From SZAS-79 sp965279075 (lineage in GTDB: Bacteria; Pseudomonadota; Gammaproteobacteria; Burkholderiales; SG8-39), in NCBI GenBank assembly GCA_965279075.1, contig CBDIHI010000012.1:682001-746000 (forward strand): a stretch of DNA of 64,000 nucleotides, given 5' to 3'. The notes beneath the pieces are model-generated. The model did no database searches and was not told the DNA's origin. It saw only the letters and a list, made by a program, of their open reading frames with translations. Shown in pieces: positions 29,385 to 37,808 of the stretch; the first letter of the stretch is position 1; each line of letters starts with the position of its first letter. A program made the position numbers and the translations under genes.

Positions 29385-30680
29385 CTAGGACTCCGGGAGC
29401 AGGTCCGGGTCGGGCTCCGGCGGCCTGAAGAGGCGCACCGATTTCACCGCGCGTCCCTGCGTGTGCAGGATCTCCATCGCGACCTCGCCGATACGGATGC
29501 TCACGTCCGCTTCCGGGATGTCCTGGAGATGCTCGAGGATGAGGCCGTTGAGCGTCTTCGGCCCGTCGACCGGGAGGCTGAGCCCCAGCGCGCGGTTCAG
29601 TTCCCTCACCGGCATCGCCCCGTCGGCCATCGCGGACCCGGCGGCGTCCCAGCGAAGCGCGCCCGAGGCGCTCGGCATCGACGTGGTGAACTTGCCGATG
29701 ATTTCCTCGATGATGTCCTCGACCGTGACGAGGCCCATCAGTTCGCCGTACTCGTCGACCACCAGCGCGATGTGCTCGGAGTTCTCCTGGAAGTACTGCA
29801 GCTGCGCGAGCACGCCTGTCGAGGCCGGTACGAAGTAGGGTTCGTCGGTGAGTTCCTCGATCGACTCGCGGGTGAGGACGCCCGAGTGCAGCAGGCCGAG
29901 GACCTTCCTCAGGTGGAGCACGCCGACGAGGTCGCCCTCGCGGTTGCGGAACACGGGCAGGCGCATGTGGTACGAGGTGGCAAGCTCGCGGGCCACGTCC
30001 TCCATGTCTTCCTCGAGCGTGATCGACTCGATCTTGGAGCGCGGCAGCATGATGTCCTGCACCGTGATGCTGCCCAGGTCGAACAGGTTGACGAGGATCG
30101 AGCGGTGCTTCTTCGGCATGAACTGCCCCGACTCGAGCACCAGCGTGCGGATCTCGTCGGTCGAGAGCTGCTGCGGCTCGTTGCCCCTGGACGGGTCGAT
30201 GCGCAACAGCGCGAGCAGGCCCGCCACGAACACGTTGACGAACCAGACCACCGGCGAGAAGAGCTTCAGCAGCGGGCCCAGCACGTAGGCCATCGGCAGC
30301 GCGACGCGCTCGGCGTAGGCCGCGCCGATCACCTTCGGCGTGATCTCCGAGAACACCAGGATCAGGAAGGTCACCAGAAGGGTGCCGATCATGAGCGCGA
30401 TCTGGTCGTCGCCGAACAGCTGGATCGTGATGACCGAAACCAGCGTGGCGGCCGCCGCGTTGACGAGGTTGTTGCACAGGAGGATCACGCCGAGCAGCCG
30501 GTGCGTCTGCGCGAGCAGCACCGATGCGCGCCGGGCGCCGCCGTGCCCCAGGCCGACGAGGTGCTTGAGGCGGTAGCGGTTGAGCGCCATCATGCTCGTC
30601 TCGGCGATAGAGAAGAACGCCGAGATCACCAGCAGCACGCCGAGCGCGCCGAACTGCCAGCTTAAGGGGATCGAGTCCAC
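29385..30680 (-). CDS. CorC/HlyC-type membrane protein (DUF21-CBS-CorC)
   Basis: 431 residues. An N-terminal DUF21 domain with four hydrophobic segments (about residues 10-175), a pair of CBS domains (about 200-330) and a C-terminal CorC_HlyC domain (about 345-420). Family members take part in magnesium/cobalt homeostasis or are annotated as hemolysin-related. The family motif IAETSMMALNRYRLKHL is near residue 25. It is encoded directly downstream of the CcsA-like gene (seven bases), as is usual in betaproteobacteria. Confidence 0.9.
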   Translation of the reverse strand: MDSIPLSWQFGALGVLLVISAFFSIAETSMMALNRYRLKHLVGLGHGGARRASVLLAQTHRLLGVILLCNNLVNAAAATLVSVITIQLFGDDQIALMIGTLLVTFLILVFSEITPKVIGAAYAERVALPMAYVLGPLLKLFSPVVWFVNVFVAGLLALLRIDPSRGNEPQQLSTDEIRTLVLESGQFMPKKHRSILVNLFDLGSITVQDIMLPRSKIESITLEEDMEDVARELATSYHMRLPVFRNREGDLVGVLHLRKVLGLLHSGVLTRESIEELTDEPYFVPASTGVLAQLQYFQENSEHIALVVDEYGELMGLVTVEDIIEEIIGKFTTSMPSASGALRWDAAGSAMADGAMPVRELNRALGLSLPVDGPKTLNGLILEHLQDIPEADVSIRIGEVAMEILHTQGRAVKSVRLFRPPEPDPDLLPES

Positions 30681-30687
30681 GGCGGGG

Positions 30688-31533
30688 CTAGACGCGGCCG
30701 AGCACGACTTCGAGCACGAAGCGGCTGCCGACGTAGGCGAGCAGCAGCATCACGAAGCCCAGCAGCGTGAAGCGCAGCGCCATCCGCCCGCGCCAGCCGT
30801 AGGCGTAGCGTCCAAGCAGCAGCACCGCGAAGCACAGCCACGAGAACAGGGCGAACAGCGTCTTGTGGTCGAAGCGCAGCGCACGCCCGAAGAGCGATTC
30901 GGAGAACACCGCACCGGTCGCGAGCGTGAGGGTGAGCAGCACGAAGGCAAGCGCGATCATGCGGAACAGCAGCCGCTCCAGCGTCAGCAGCGGCGGCAGG
31001 CCCGCGAGCGGCCCGGCCAGCGCGCCGCCGAGCGCCTCCGCGGACTTGCGCACCTTGTGCAGGGACCTTTCCGCCAGCGCCATCAGCAGCGCATGGAGCA
31101 TCGCGATCGTGAACACGCTGTAGGCCGCCATGCCGAGGATCAGGTGCAGCCTGAACTCGATCGAGGCGGCGTGCGCGACCGCCATGCCGGGGAACGCCGC
31201 GGGCAGCGGGGCGGCGAGCGCGGCGAGCGGCAGCACCAGCGGCTGCATGCCGTCGAGGTTGTAGAAGAGGCTCTCCACCCAGTAGATCGAGACGCCCAGC
31301 AGCAGCATCACCGACAGCGCCTGGCCGAAGCCGAAGCGCAGCTGCTCGGGCGCGATGAGGTCCTGGTAGAGCAGCCAGCCGTGCAGCGCGAGGGGCGCGA
31401 GCAGCGCGGCGCGCTCCCAGGCCTGCATGCCGCTGCCGGCGTCCTTGCGGGCGCGCCAGCGCGTTGCCCAGAAGTGCAGCGCCAGCCCGCCGTACAGGGC
31501 GCTGACGGCGAGGTGAAGTACAATGTCCGGCAT
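30688..31533 (-). CDS. CcsA/YpjD-like membrane protein
   Basis: 281 residues with about eight hydrophobic helices. It resembles the CcsA/CcmF-type cytochrome c assembly family (YpjD branch), with a histidine in EFRLHLILGMAAYSVF (near residue 125) and another in RFDHKTLFALFSWLC (near 220). A role in haem handling or cytochrome c maturation is the family label; I see no tryptophan-rich WWD motif, so a true haem-lyase role is uncertain. It is divergent from ffh, with 59 bases between the starts. Confidence 0.82.
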   Translation of the reverse strand: MPDIVLHLAVSALYGGLALHFWATRWRARKDAGSGMQAWERAALLAPLALHGWLLYQDLIAPEQLRFGFGQALSVMLLLGVSIYWVESLFYNLDGMQPLVLPLAALAAPLPAAFPGMAVAHAASIEFRLHLILGMAAYSVFTIAMLHALLMALAERSLHKVRKSAEALGGALAGPLAGLPPLLTLERLLFRMIALAFVLLTLTLATGAVFSESLFGRALRFDHKTLFALFSWLCFAVLLLGRYAYGWRGRMALRFTLLGFVMLLLAYVGSRFVLEVVLGRV

Positions 31534-31592
31534 CCGACCAGTCTACCAGAGCGCCTCGCATCGACGACGCGCTCCCTGCGCGCGCCCACACC

Positions 31593-32939
31593 ATGCTCGA
31601 CAACCTGACCAACCGCCTTGCGCGCATCGTAAAGACGATTCGCGGCGAGGCGCGCCTGACCGAAGCCAACGTGCAGGAGGCGCTGCGCGAAGTGCGCATG
31701 GCGTTGCTCGAGGCCGACGTCGCGCTGCCGGTGGTGAGGGACTTCGTCGCCGCGGTGAAGGACAAGGCGCTCGGCCAGGAGGTCATCGGAAGCCTGTCGC
31801 CGGGACAGGCGCTGGTCGGCGTGGTGCATCGCGAGCTGACCCACCTGATGGGCGAGGCGAACGTCCCGCTCGATTTCGCGACCACGCCGCCCGCCGTGAT
31901 CCTGATGGCGGGCCTGCAGGGCTCGGGCAAGACCACGACGACCGGCAAGCTGGCGAAATATCTGCGCGAGCAGAAGAAGAAAGTCCTCGTCGTCTCGTGC
32001 GACGTCTACCGGCCCGCGGCGATCGACCAGCTGAAGGCGGTGGCCGCGCAGGTCGAGGCGGACTTCTTCCCTTCGGGCGTGGGCGACAAGCCGTCGGCAA
32101 TCGCGCGCGACGCGGTCGAGTTCGCGAAGACCCACTACCACGACGTGCTGATCGTCGATACGGCGGGACGCCTGGCGATCGACGAAGCGATGATGCAGGA
32201 GATCGCGGCGCTGCACGCGCAGCTGAAGCCCGTCGAGACGCTGTTCGTGGTCGACGCGATGCAGGGCCAGGATGCGGTCAACGTGGCGAAGGCCTTCAGC
32301 GAGGCGCTGCCGATCACCGGCATCGTGCTCACCAAGCTCGACGGCGACGCGCGCGGCGGCGCGGCGCTGTCGGTGCGCCATGTCACCGGCAAGCCGGTCA
32401 AGTTCGTCGGCGTGGGCGAGAAGCTCGCCGCGCTCGAGCCCTTCCATCCCGAGCGCATGGCGAGCCGGATCCTCGGCATGGGCGACATCGTCTCGCTCGT
32501 CGAGGAGGCGAGGAAGGGCGTCGACCAGGAAGCGGCGATGGAGCTCGCCGACAAGCTGAGGAAGGGCAAGGGCTTCGACCTCGAGGATTTCAAGGGCCAG
32601 ATCACGCAGATGCGCAAGATGGGCGGCATGTCGGCATTGCTCGACAAGCTGCCCGCGCAGCTCGCCGGGCAGGTCAACCCCGCTCAGCTGCAGGACGACA
32701 AGCAGATCCGCCGCATCGAGGGGATCATCAACTCGATGACGCCGAAGGAACGCGCCTATCCCGACCTGCTGAAGGCATCGCGCAAGCGCCGCATCGCGGC
32801 CGGCGCGGGTGTCCAGGTGCAGGAGGTCAACCGCCTGCTCAAGCAGTTCGAGCAGATGCAGAAGATGATGAAGCAGATGCAGAAGGGCGGCATGGCCAAG
32901 ATGATGCGGTCCATGAAGGGCATGCTCCCGGGACGCTAA
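31593..32939 (+). CDS. ffh: Signal recognition particle protein Ffh
   Basis: SRP54 GTPase that binds signal sequences and 4.5S RNA. The N domain is followed by the G domain with GLQGSGKTTTTGKLA (near residue 105), DTAGRLAIDE (near 190) and TKLDGDARGGAALS (near 247). The methionine-rich M domain (MQKMMKQMQKGGMAKMM at about 425) binds the signal peptide. 448 residues, normal. A TACAAT (31519-31524) inside the opposite ccsA start region may be its -10. Its stop overlaps that of the next, convergent gene by four bases. Confidence 0.97.
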   Translation: MLDNLTNRLARIVKTIRGEARLTEANVQEALREVRMALLEADVALPVVRDFVAAVKDKALGQEVIGSLSPGQALVGVVHRELTHLMGEANVPLDFATTPPAVILMAGLQGSGKTTTTGKLAKYLREQKKKVLVVSCDVYRPAAIDQLKAVAAQVEADFFPSGVGDKPSAIARDAVEFAKTHYHDVLIVDTAGRLAIDEAMMQEIAALHAQLKPVETLFVVDAMQGQDAVNVAKAFSEALPITGIVLTKLDGDARGGAALSVRHVTGKPVKFVGVGEKLAALEPFHPERMASRILGMGDIVSLVEEARKGVDQEAAMELADKLRKGKGFDLEDFKGQITQMRKMGGMSALLDKLPAQLAGQVNPAQLQDDKQIRRIEGIINSMTPKERAYPDLLKASRKRRIAAGAGVQVQEVNRLLKQFEQMQKMMKQMQKGGMAKMMRSMKGMLPGR

Positions 32940-33436
32940 CGCCTGCGCGGTTTCGGCAGTTCCAGTTCCGCCGCGGCCTCGCGTCCCGCTTCGGTCAGTT
33001 CCCAGGTCCCGCGCCGCGAGCCGCGCGCGACCAGCCCCCGGTTCTTCAGCGCGTTACGGCCCCAGGTGATCGTGTTCTCCGCTCGCGTCTCGCCGGTTGC
33101 GACGAGCTCGAGTTCGGCGGGCCCGATGAACCCTTGCTTCACCATCTTCCGGACCACGGCCTGCGTGACGCTGCGCTTGTCGCCTCGTCCGCCGAAGTCC
33201 TGGGCCAGCGTGACCAGCAGGAACTGCTCGTAATCCTGCTGAGGGGTCAGATCCGGAGTGAGTGCTCTCTCAGGCGCAGGCTGTGGCAGCGGGGCCATCG
33301 CTTTCTGCGGGATTCCCTTCAGAATTCCCTTCTCGATCAAAAGTCTGCGTACTACCGCGTTGGGCGTGTCGACCAGAGGTTCGGCCAGCTTCTGGAGTCC
33401 TTCGAAGACATCCTGGGTGATGCGGATGGTGGGCAT
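32936..33436 (-). CDS. Putative DNA-binding protein: ribbon-helix-helix-like N-terminus plus winged-helix (Mrr-N-like) C-terminus
   Basis: 166 residues, not firmly recognised. Residues 1-35 (MPTIRITQDVFEGLQKLA, then NAVVRRLL) look like a ribbon-helix-helix dimerisation/DNA-binding unit, similar in pattern to the SeqA N-terminus. A proline-rich linker leads to a C-terminal winged-helix-like domain (about 80-155) that resembles the N-terminal domain of Mrr-type restriction proteins, with TWGRNALKNRGLV as the likely recognition segment. No nuclease domain is present. I prefer ATG 33436; GTG 33478 would add 14 residues. A perfect TTGACA lies on this strand at 33471-33466. It sits between ffh and rpsP, which are often neighbours. 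Confidence 0.6.
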   Translation of the reverse strand: MPTIRITQDVFEGLQKLAEPLVDTPNAVVRRLLIEKGILKGIPQKAMAPLPQPAPERALTPDLTPQQDYEQFLLVTLAQDFGGRGDKRSVTQAVVRKMVKQGFIGPAELELVATGETRAENTITWGRNALKNRGLVARGSRRGTWELTEAGREAAAELELPKPRRR

Positions 33437-33525
33437 GACGGGATGCTTATTCACTTGTAACTTTGTGTCAATAGCCACTTAGCTTTTAGGCCCCAAAAAG
33501 CTGGCGGCCATGCCAAAAAGCTGCG

Positions 33526-33531
33526 TATAAT
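33526..33531 (+). promoter_or_regulatory. Candidate rpsP promoter -10 box
   Basis: Perfect TATAAT 36 bases before the rpsP ATG. No convincing -35 box at the right spacing. It would drive rpsP-rimM-trmD-rplS. Confidence 0.45.
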
Positions 33532-33567
33532 CCGCGCCTTTCGTTTGCGACGAACCTGGAGTTCCCA

Positions 33568-33846
33568 ATGGTTGTTATTCGTCTGGCCCGCGGTGGCGCC
33601 AAGCACCGGCCCTTCTACAACATGGTGGTCGCCGACTCGCGCGACCCGCGTGACGGCCGCTTCATCGAGCGCGTCGGTTTCTACGACCCCAAGGCGCCCG
33701 CCGGCCGCGAGGCGCTGCGCGTCGACGTGGACCGTGTGAAGCACTGGAAAGGCGTGGGCGCGCAGCTCTCGCCCACCGTGACGCGCCTGGTCAAGCAGTT
33801 CACGCGCGGCGTCGTATCCAACACTTCGCCGGCCAAAGCAGCCTGA
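33568..33846 (+). CDS. rpsP: 30S ribosomal protein S16
   Basis: 92-residue ribosomal protein. MVVIRLARGGAKHRPFYNMV and DSRDPRDGRFIERVGFYDP are textbook S16 segments (each near the N-terminus). The C-terminal tail is short and alanine-rich. GGAG in CCTGGAGTTCCC precedes the ATG. First gene of the conserved rpsP-rimM-trmD-rplS operon; rimM follows after eleven bases. Confidence 0.98.
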   Translation: MVVIRLARGGAKHRPFYNMVVADSRDPRDGRFIERVGFYDPKAPAGREALRVDVDRVKHWKGVGAQLSPTVTRLVKQFTRGVVSNTSPAKAA

Positions 33847-33857
33847 CCTCGAAAACC

Positions 33858-34346
33858 GTGACCATGGGCCGGATCTTCGGCTCGTGGGGCGTGCGTGGCG
33901 GGGTGCGGGTCGACCCCTACACCGAGGACCCGGAAACGCTCACCGCCTACAAGACCTGGCTGGTGGGCCGCGAAGGGGACTGGAAAGAGTACCGGGTGAT
34001 CGAGTCGCGGTTGCATGTCACGCAGGTGGTGGCGCAACTGGAGGGGCTGGCCGATCGCGACGAGGCATTGAAGCTCAAGGGCTGCGAGGTCGCGGTACCG
34101 CGCGAGACCCTGCCCGAGCCGGAAGACGGCAGCTACTACTGGTCCGACCTGGTGGGGCTGGCGGTGGTGAATACCCGGGGCGAGGCCCTGGGCGAAGTGA
34201 AGGAGATGTTCTCGAACGGCGCGCAGGACGTGATCGATGCGTTCGACGCGGCGGGCGGGGTGAAGCGGTTGATCCCCTGGACCGTGGTGAAGGGCGTCGA
34301 CATGAAGGCGCGGCGGATCGAAGTGGAGTGGGAGGCAGACTGGTGA
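33858..34346 (+). CDS. rimM: 16S rRNA processing protein RimM
   Basis: Ribosome maturation factor that binds S19 in the 30S head. The N-terminal RimM barrel starts with MGRIFGSWGVRGGVRV and the C-terminal PRC-barrel has YYWSDLVGLAVVNTRGEALG (near residue 95) and PWTVVKGVDMKARRIEVEW. The start is GTG 33858 or ATG 33864; both precede the conserved MGRIFG segment. 162 residues, slightly short but normal. Confidence 0.94.
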   Translation: MTMGRIFGSWGVRGGVRVDPYTEDPETLTAYKTWLVGREGDWKEYRVIESRLHVTQVVAQLEGLADRDEALKLKGCEVAVPRETLPEPEDGSYYWSDLVGLAVVNTRGEALGEVKEMFSNGAQDVIDAFDAAGGVKRLIPWTVVKGVDMKARRIEVEWEADW

Positions 34347-34364
34347 TGCGGGATTGGTGAGCAA

Positions 34365-35102
34365 GTGATCCGGTTCGATGCGATCACGCTGTTCCCGGAG
34401 ATGTTCGCGGCGGTGACGCACAGCGGCATCACGCGCAGGGCGCTGGAGACGGGTCTCTGGCGGTTTCAAACGTGGAACCCCAGGGATTTCACGACGGACA
34501 ACTACCGGACGATCGATGATCGTCCGTATGGCGGCGGCCCCGGCATGGTGATGCTGGCCGAGCCGCTGGAGAAGGCGATAGCCGCTGCGAAGGCAGCGGG
34601 GGGCGGCAGGGTGGTGTACCTGTCGCCGCAGGGCGCAAGGCTCGATCACGCGAAAGTGATGAGCCTGGCGGCGGAGCCGGCGGTGACGCTGCTCTGCGGG
34701 CGGTACGAGGGCATCGACGAGCGGCTTGTTTTGAGGTGTGTCGATGAGGAAGTGTCGGTCGGGGACTACGTGCTGTCGGGCGGCGAACTGGCCGCGATGG
34801 TGCTGATCGACGCGGTGGTGAGGCAGCTGCCCGGCGCATTGGGCGACGGCCAGTCGGCGGTCGAGGAATCTTTCGCCGCGGGACTGCTGGACTGCCCGCA
34901 GTACACGCGGCCGGAGCAGTGGTCGGGGCAGGCGGTACCGGAGGTGCTGATGTCGGGGCACCATGAACTGATCCGGCGCTGGCGACTGAAGCAGTCGCTC
35001 GCGCGGACGTGGATGAGAAGGCCCGATCTGTTTGCGGAACGCAAGCTGACGGAAGAGGAAAGGGTCCTGCTGGAGGAGTTCCGGCGGGAAGCAGGGAAAT
35101 AA
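34365..35102 (+). CDS. trmD: tRNA (guanine-N1)-methyltransferase TrmD
   Basis: SPOUT-class methyltransferase that makes m1G37 in tRNAs and so prevents frameshifting. Seen: the N-terminal FDAITLFPEMF, the DDRPYGGGPGMVM segment (near residue 48), the knot motifs LLCGRYEGIDER (near 108) and YVLSGGELAAMVLID (near 135). GTG 34365 starts the conserved VIRFDAIT. 245 residues, typical. Confidence 0.97.
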   Translation: MIRFDAITLFPEMFAAVTHSGITRRALETGLWRFQTWNPRDFTTDNYRTIDDRPYGGGPGMVMLAEPLEKAIAAAKAAGGGRVVYLSPQGARLDHAKVMSLAAEPAVTLLCGRYEGIDERLVLRCVDEEVSVGDYVLSGGELAAMVLIDAVVRQLPGALGDGQSAVEESFAAGLLDCPQYTRPEQWSGQAVPEVLMSGHHELIRRWRLKQSLARTWMRRPDLFAERKLTEEERVLLEEFRREAGK

Positions 35103-35124
35103 CCAAGGTGCAACGGAGCTGAAC

Positions 35125-35577
35125 ATGAATCTGATCCAGAAACTCGAGCAGGAAGAAATCGCCCGGATCGGCAAGACCATCCCCGATTTCGTCCCCGGCG
35201 ACACGGTCATCGTGAGCGTCAAGGTCGTCGAAGGCGAGCGTAAGCGCGTGCAGGCGTTCGAAGGCGTGGTGGTCGCGAAGAAGAACCGCGGCATCAACTC
35301 CTCGTTCATCGTGCGCAAGATCTCGTCGGGCGAAGGCGTGGAGCGCACGTTCCAGACCCACTCGCCGATCATCGCGTCGATCGAGATCAAGCGCCGCGGC
35401 GACGTGAGCCGCGCCAAGCTCTACTACCTGCGCCAGCGCTCGGGCAAGTCCGCGCGCATCAAGGAAAAGCTCGGCGGCCGCGCCGCTGCCGAAGCGGCGG
35501 GCGAGATCCTCGCGCCCGTGGCCGCAGCCCCGGCACCCGCGGCCGCGCCCGCGGCGACGGAGCCGAAGGCCGGCTGA
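35125..35577 (+). CDS. rplS: 50S ribosomal protein L19 with a long Ala/Pro tail
   Basis: L19 core (about residues 1-115: MNLIQKLEQEEIARIGK, then FVPGDTVIVSVKVVEG, and YYLRQRSGKSARIKEKL) followed by an unusual tail of about 35 residues rich in alanine and proline (AAAEAAGEILAPVAAAPAPA). Such tails occur in some high-GC betaproteobacteria. It ends the rpsP operon, and a strong terminator follows 20 bases after the stop. Confidence 0.97.
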   Translation: MNLIQKLEQEEIARIGKTIPDFVPGDTVIVSVKVVEGERKRVQAFEGVVVAKKNRGINSSFIVRKISSGEGVERTFQTHSPIIASIEIKRRGDVSRAKLYYLRQRSGKSARIKEKLGGRAAAEAAGEILAPVAAAPAPAAAPAATEPKAG

Positions 35578-35597
35578 TCCAGCGTCATGCGGCGGTC

Positions 35598-35630
35598 GAA
35601 ACGGGGCGCAGTGCGCCCCGTTTCGTTTGA
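35598..35630 (+). terminator. Terminator after rplS
   Basis: 12-base perfect stem GAAACGGGGCGC (35598-35609) / GCGCCCCGTTTC (35613-35624) with a 3-base loop, followed by GTTTGAGCTTT. A strong candidate to end the rpsP-rimM-trmD-rplS transcript. Confidence 0.75.
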
Positions 35631-35653
35631 GCTTTCCCCCCCAGCGGTATAAT
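35627..35653 (+). promoter_or_regulatory. Candidate ribBA promoter
   Basis: TATAAT at 35648-35653 with TTGAGC at 35627-35632 as a possible -35 (15-base spacing, short). It lies 27 bases before the ribBA ATG. The space is too small for an FMN riboswitch. Confidence 0.4.
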
Positions 35654-35679
35654 CGGGCGCTACTCCAGCGGGGTTTCCC

Positions 35680-36813
35680 ATGCGGCGCGAAGCCACAGCC
35701 ATCAGTCCAGTCACCGAGATCGTCGCCGAGATCAAAGCCGGCCGCATGGTCGTGCTCGTCGACGAGGAAGACCGCGAAAACGAGGGCGACATCGTCGTCG
35801 CGGCCGAGCACGTGACGCCCGAGGCGATCAACTTCATGGCCCGCCACGCGCGCGGCCTGATCTGCCTCACGCTCACAGGGGAGCGCTGCCGCCAGCTCGC
35901 CATCCAGCCCATGGTGCGCGACAACCAGTCTTCGATGGGCACCAATTTCACCGCCTCGATCGAGGCGGCCGAGGGCGTGACCACCGGCATCTCGGCGCAC
36001 GACCGCGCGCGCACCGTGCAGGTCGCGGTCGCTAAGGACGCGAAGCCTTCCGACATCGTGCAGCCCGGGCACATCTTCCCGATCATGGCGCAGCCCGGCG
36101 GCGTGCTGGTGCGCGCGGGCCACACCGAGGCCGGCTGCGACCTGGCCGCGCTCGCGGGCCTCACCCCGGCGTCGGTGATCTGCGAGATCCTCAAGGAAGA
36201 CGGGACGATGGCGCGCCTGCCCGACCTGGTCGAGTTCGCGGCGCATCACAAACTCAAGATCGGCACGATCGCCGACCTGATCCACTACCGCAGCGCGAAC
36301 GAGTCCTTCGTGCGCCGTGTCGCCGAGCGCGAGATCGAGACGGCCCACGGGCGCTTCAGGCTCATCGCCTATCGCGACAAGCCCACCGGCTCGAGCCACC
36401 TCGTCCTCTTGCGGGGAGATGTCAGCGCGCAGGCCGAGACGCTGGTGCGCGTGCACGAGCCGCTCTCGGTGGTCGACCTGCTCGAGACCGGCATGGGGCC
36501 GCATTCGTGGGGCGTGAGCGAAGCGCTCGCCGCGATCGCGGCCAACGGCAGCGGCGTGATGGTGCTGCTGAACTGCTCGCAGTCGGACGACGCGCTCGAG
36601 GCGCGGCTGCTGGACGACTCGCCCGACGCGCGCGCCTCGCGCCGCTCGGATCGCAGCGCGGACCTGCGCACCTACGGCATCGGCGCGCAGATCCTGCGCG
36701 ACGTGGGCGTAGGGCGCATGCGCCTGCTCGCCGCGCCGCGCAAGATGCCGAGCATGGCCGGCTTCGGCCTCGAAGTCATCGGCTACGCCGACCTGCCCAA
36801 GCGCGGGGCCTGA
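35680..36813 (+). CDS. ribBA: 3,4-dihydroxy-2-butanone 4-phosphate synthase with degenerate GTP cyclohydrolase II domain
   Basis: The N-terminal RibB domain (about residues 10-205) is intact: DEEDRENEGDIVVAAEH carries the acidic metal/substrate residues and the HTEAGCDLA segment (near 148) follows. It makes the four-carbon unit of riboflavin from ribulose 5-phosphate. The C-terminal half (about 210-370) looks like GTP cyclohydrolase II but lacks the zinc cysteines: where active enzymes have the first cysteine after VRVH and then a CxC, this one reads VRVHEPLSVVDLLETG. The second activity is therefore probably absent and a separate ribA would be needed. This RibB-plus-degenerate-RibA form is known in proteobacteria. 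377 residues. Confidence 0.93.
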   Translation: MRREATAISPVTEIVAEIKAGRMVVLVDEEDRENEGDIVVAAEHVTPEAINFMARHARGLICLTLTGERCRQLAIQPMVRDNQSSMGTNFTASIEAAEGVTTGISAHDRARTVQVAVAKDAKPSDIVQPGHIFPIMAQPGGVLVRAGHTEAGCDLAALAGLTPASVICEILKEDGTMARLPDLVEFAAHHKLKIGTIADLIHYRSANESFVRRVAEREIETAHGRFRLIAYRDKPTGSSHLVLLRGDVSAQAETLVRVHEPLSVVDLLETGMGPHSWGVSEALAAIAANGSGVMVLLNCSQSDDALEARLLDDSPDARASRRSDRSADLRTYGIGAQILRDVGVGRMRLLAAPRKMPSMAGFGLEVIGYADLPKRGA

Positions 36814-36814
36814 G

Positions 36815-37285
36815 GTGGGTACAGCGGGTTCCGCCGCAGCGGGCCTCGGCGGGGCGGGCCTGCGCGTCGCCATCGTCGTCGGCAAGTTCAACGAAGGCTA
36901 CTGCGAGCGCCTGCTTGCCGGTGCGCGCGCCGAGCTCGCAGCGCTGGGCGTGGCGGTCGGCGACGTCGAGGCGGTGCACGTGCCCGGCGCCCTGGAAATT
37001 CCCGTCGCGCTGCAATGGCTCGCGCAGAGCGGCCGGTTCGACGCGCTGGTCGCGCTCGGCGTCATCATCCGCGGCGAGACCTACCACTTCGAGATCGTGT
37101 CGAACGAATCCTCGCGCGGGCTCATGGATGTCCAGCTCGAGACCGGGATCCCGATAGCCAACGGCATCCTCACCACCGAGAACGAGGCGCAGACCGAGGC
37201 GCGCATGGGCAAGGGCGCGGAAGCCGCGCGCGTGGCCGTCGAGATGGCCTGCCTGAAGCGCGGCATCGCCGGGACGGCCAGATGA
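36815..37285 (+). CDS. ribH: 6,7-dimethyl-8-ribityllumazine synthase
   Basis: Penultimate enzyme of riboflavin synthesis; forms icosahedral or pentameric shells. Visible: AIVVGKFNEGY (near residue 18), VPGALEIPVALQ (near 52), the catalytic histidine in GETYHFEIVSNESSRGLMD (near 88), and ENEAQTEARMG near the end. GTG 36815, one base after the ribBA stop; the first 15 residues are Gly/Ala-rich and not conserved. 156 residues. Its stop overlaps the nusB start. Confidence 0.95.
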   Translation: MGTAGSAAAGLGGAGLRVAIVVGKFNEGYCERLLAGARAELAALGVAVGDVEAVHVPGALEIPVALQWLAQSGRFDALVALGVIIRGETYHFEIVSNESSRGLMDVQLETGIPIANGILTTENEAQTEARMGKGAEAARVAVEMACLKRGIAGTAR

Positions 37286-37797
37286 GCGCGAAGCGCCCGC
37301 CTGCCCAGCCCGGTGCGGCACCGGCCAAATCCGCGCGCCGCCGCTCGCGCGAGTTCGCGCTGCAGGCCCTCTACGCCTGGCAGATGGCGCACGGCAGCGC
37401 CCGCGAGGTCGTCGAGCAGATGAAGGGCTACGAAGGCTTCGAGCGCGCGGATGCCGCCCTCGCCGAGACCATCGCGCACGGCGTGGTCGAGCGCGCGGGC
37501 GAACTCGAGGCCCTGATCAGCCCCTTCCTCGACCGCAGCTTCGCTTCGCTCTCGCCGGTGGAGCGCGCGGTCCTCTACATCGGCACGTTCGAGCTCGCCG
37601 TGCAGCTGCATACGCCCTTCAAGGTCATCGTCAACGAGGCGATCGAGCTCGGCAAGAGCTTCGGCGGCACCGACGGCTACAAGTTCGTCAACGGCGTGCT
37701 CGAGAAGCTCTCCGCGAAGCTGCGCCCGGCCGAGTTCGAGGGCGCGCGGCGTGGCGCGGCCGCGCCGGTGCCCCCGGCCGCCGAGCCGCTCGCCTAG
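37282..37797 (+). CDS. nusB: Transcription antitermination factor NusB
   Basis: All-helical RNA-binding protein of the rRNA antitermination complex with NusE. Conserved stretches: RRRSREFALQALYAW (near residue 18), LSPVERAVLYIGTFEL (near 93) and VIVNEAIELGKSFGGTDGYKFVNGVL (near 115, described by position). ATG 37282 overlaps the ribH stop. 171 residues with a non-conserved Ala/Pro-rich tail. The ribH-nusB-thiL order is widespread. Confidence 0.95.
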   Translation: MSAKRPPAQPGAAPAKSARRRSREFALQALYAWQMAHGSAREVVEQMKGYEGFERADAALAETIAHGVVERAGELEALISPFLDRSFASLSPVERAVLYIGTFELAVQLHTPFKVIVNEAIELGKSFGGTDGYKFVNGVLEKLSAKLRPAEFEGARRGAAAPVPPAAEPLA

Positions 37798-37808
37798 CGC
37801 TATCCGGC

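Noticed and set aside
33443..33471. Full sigma-70 promoter for the gene at 32936-33436
   Set aside because: TTGACA is perfect, but at 16-18 base spacing the -10 candidates match the consensus in at most three positions; kept only as a hint.
35625..35679. Possible FMN riboswitch before ribBA
   Set aside because: Only 55 bases lie between the rplS terminator and the ribBA start, too few, and no RFN-type conserved blocks are seen.
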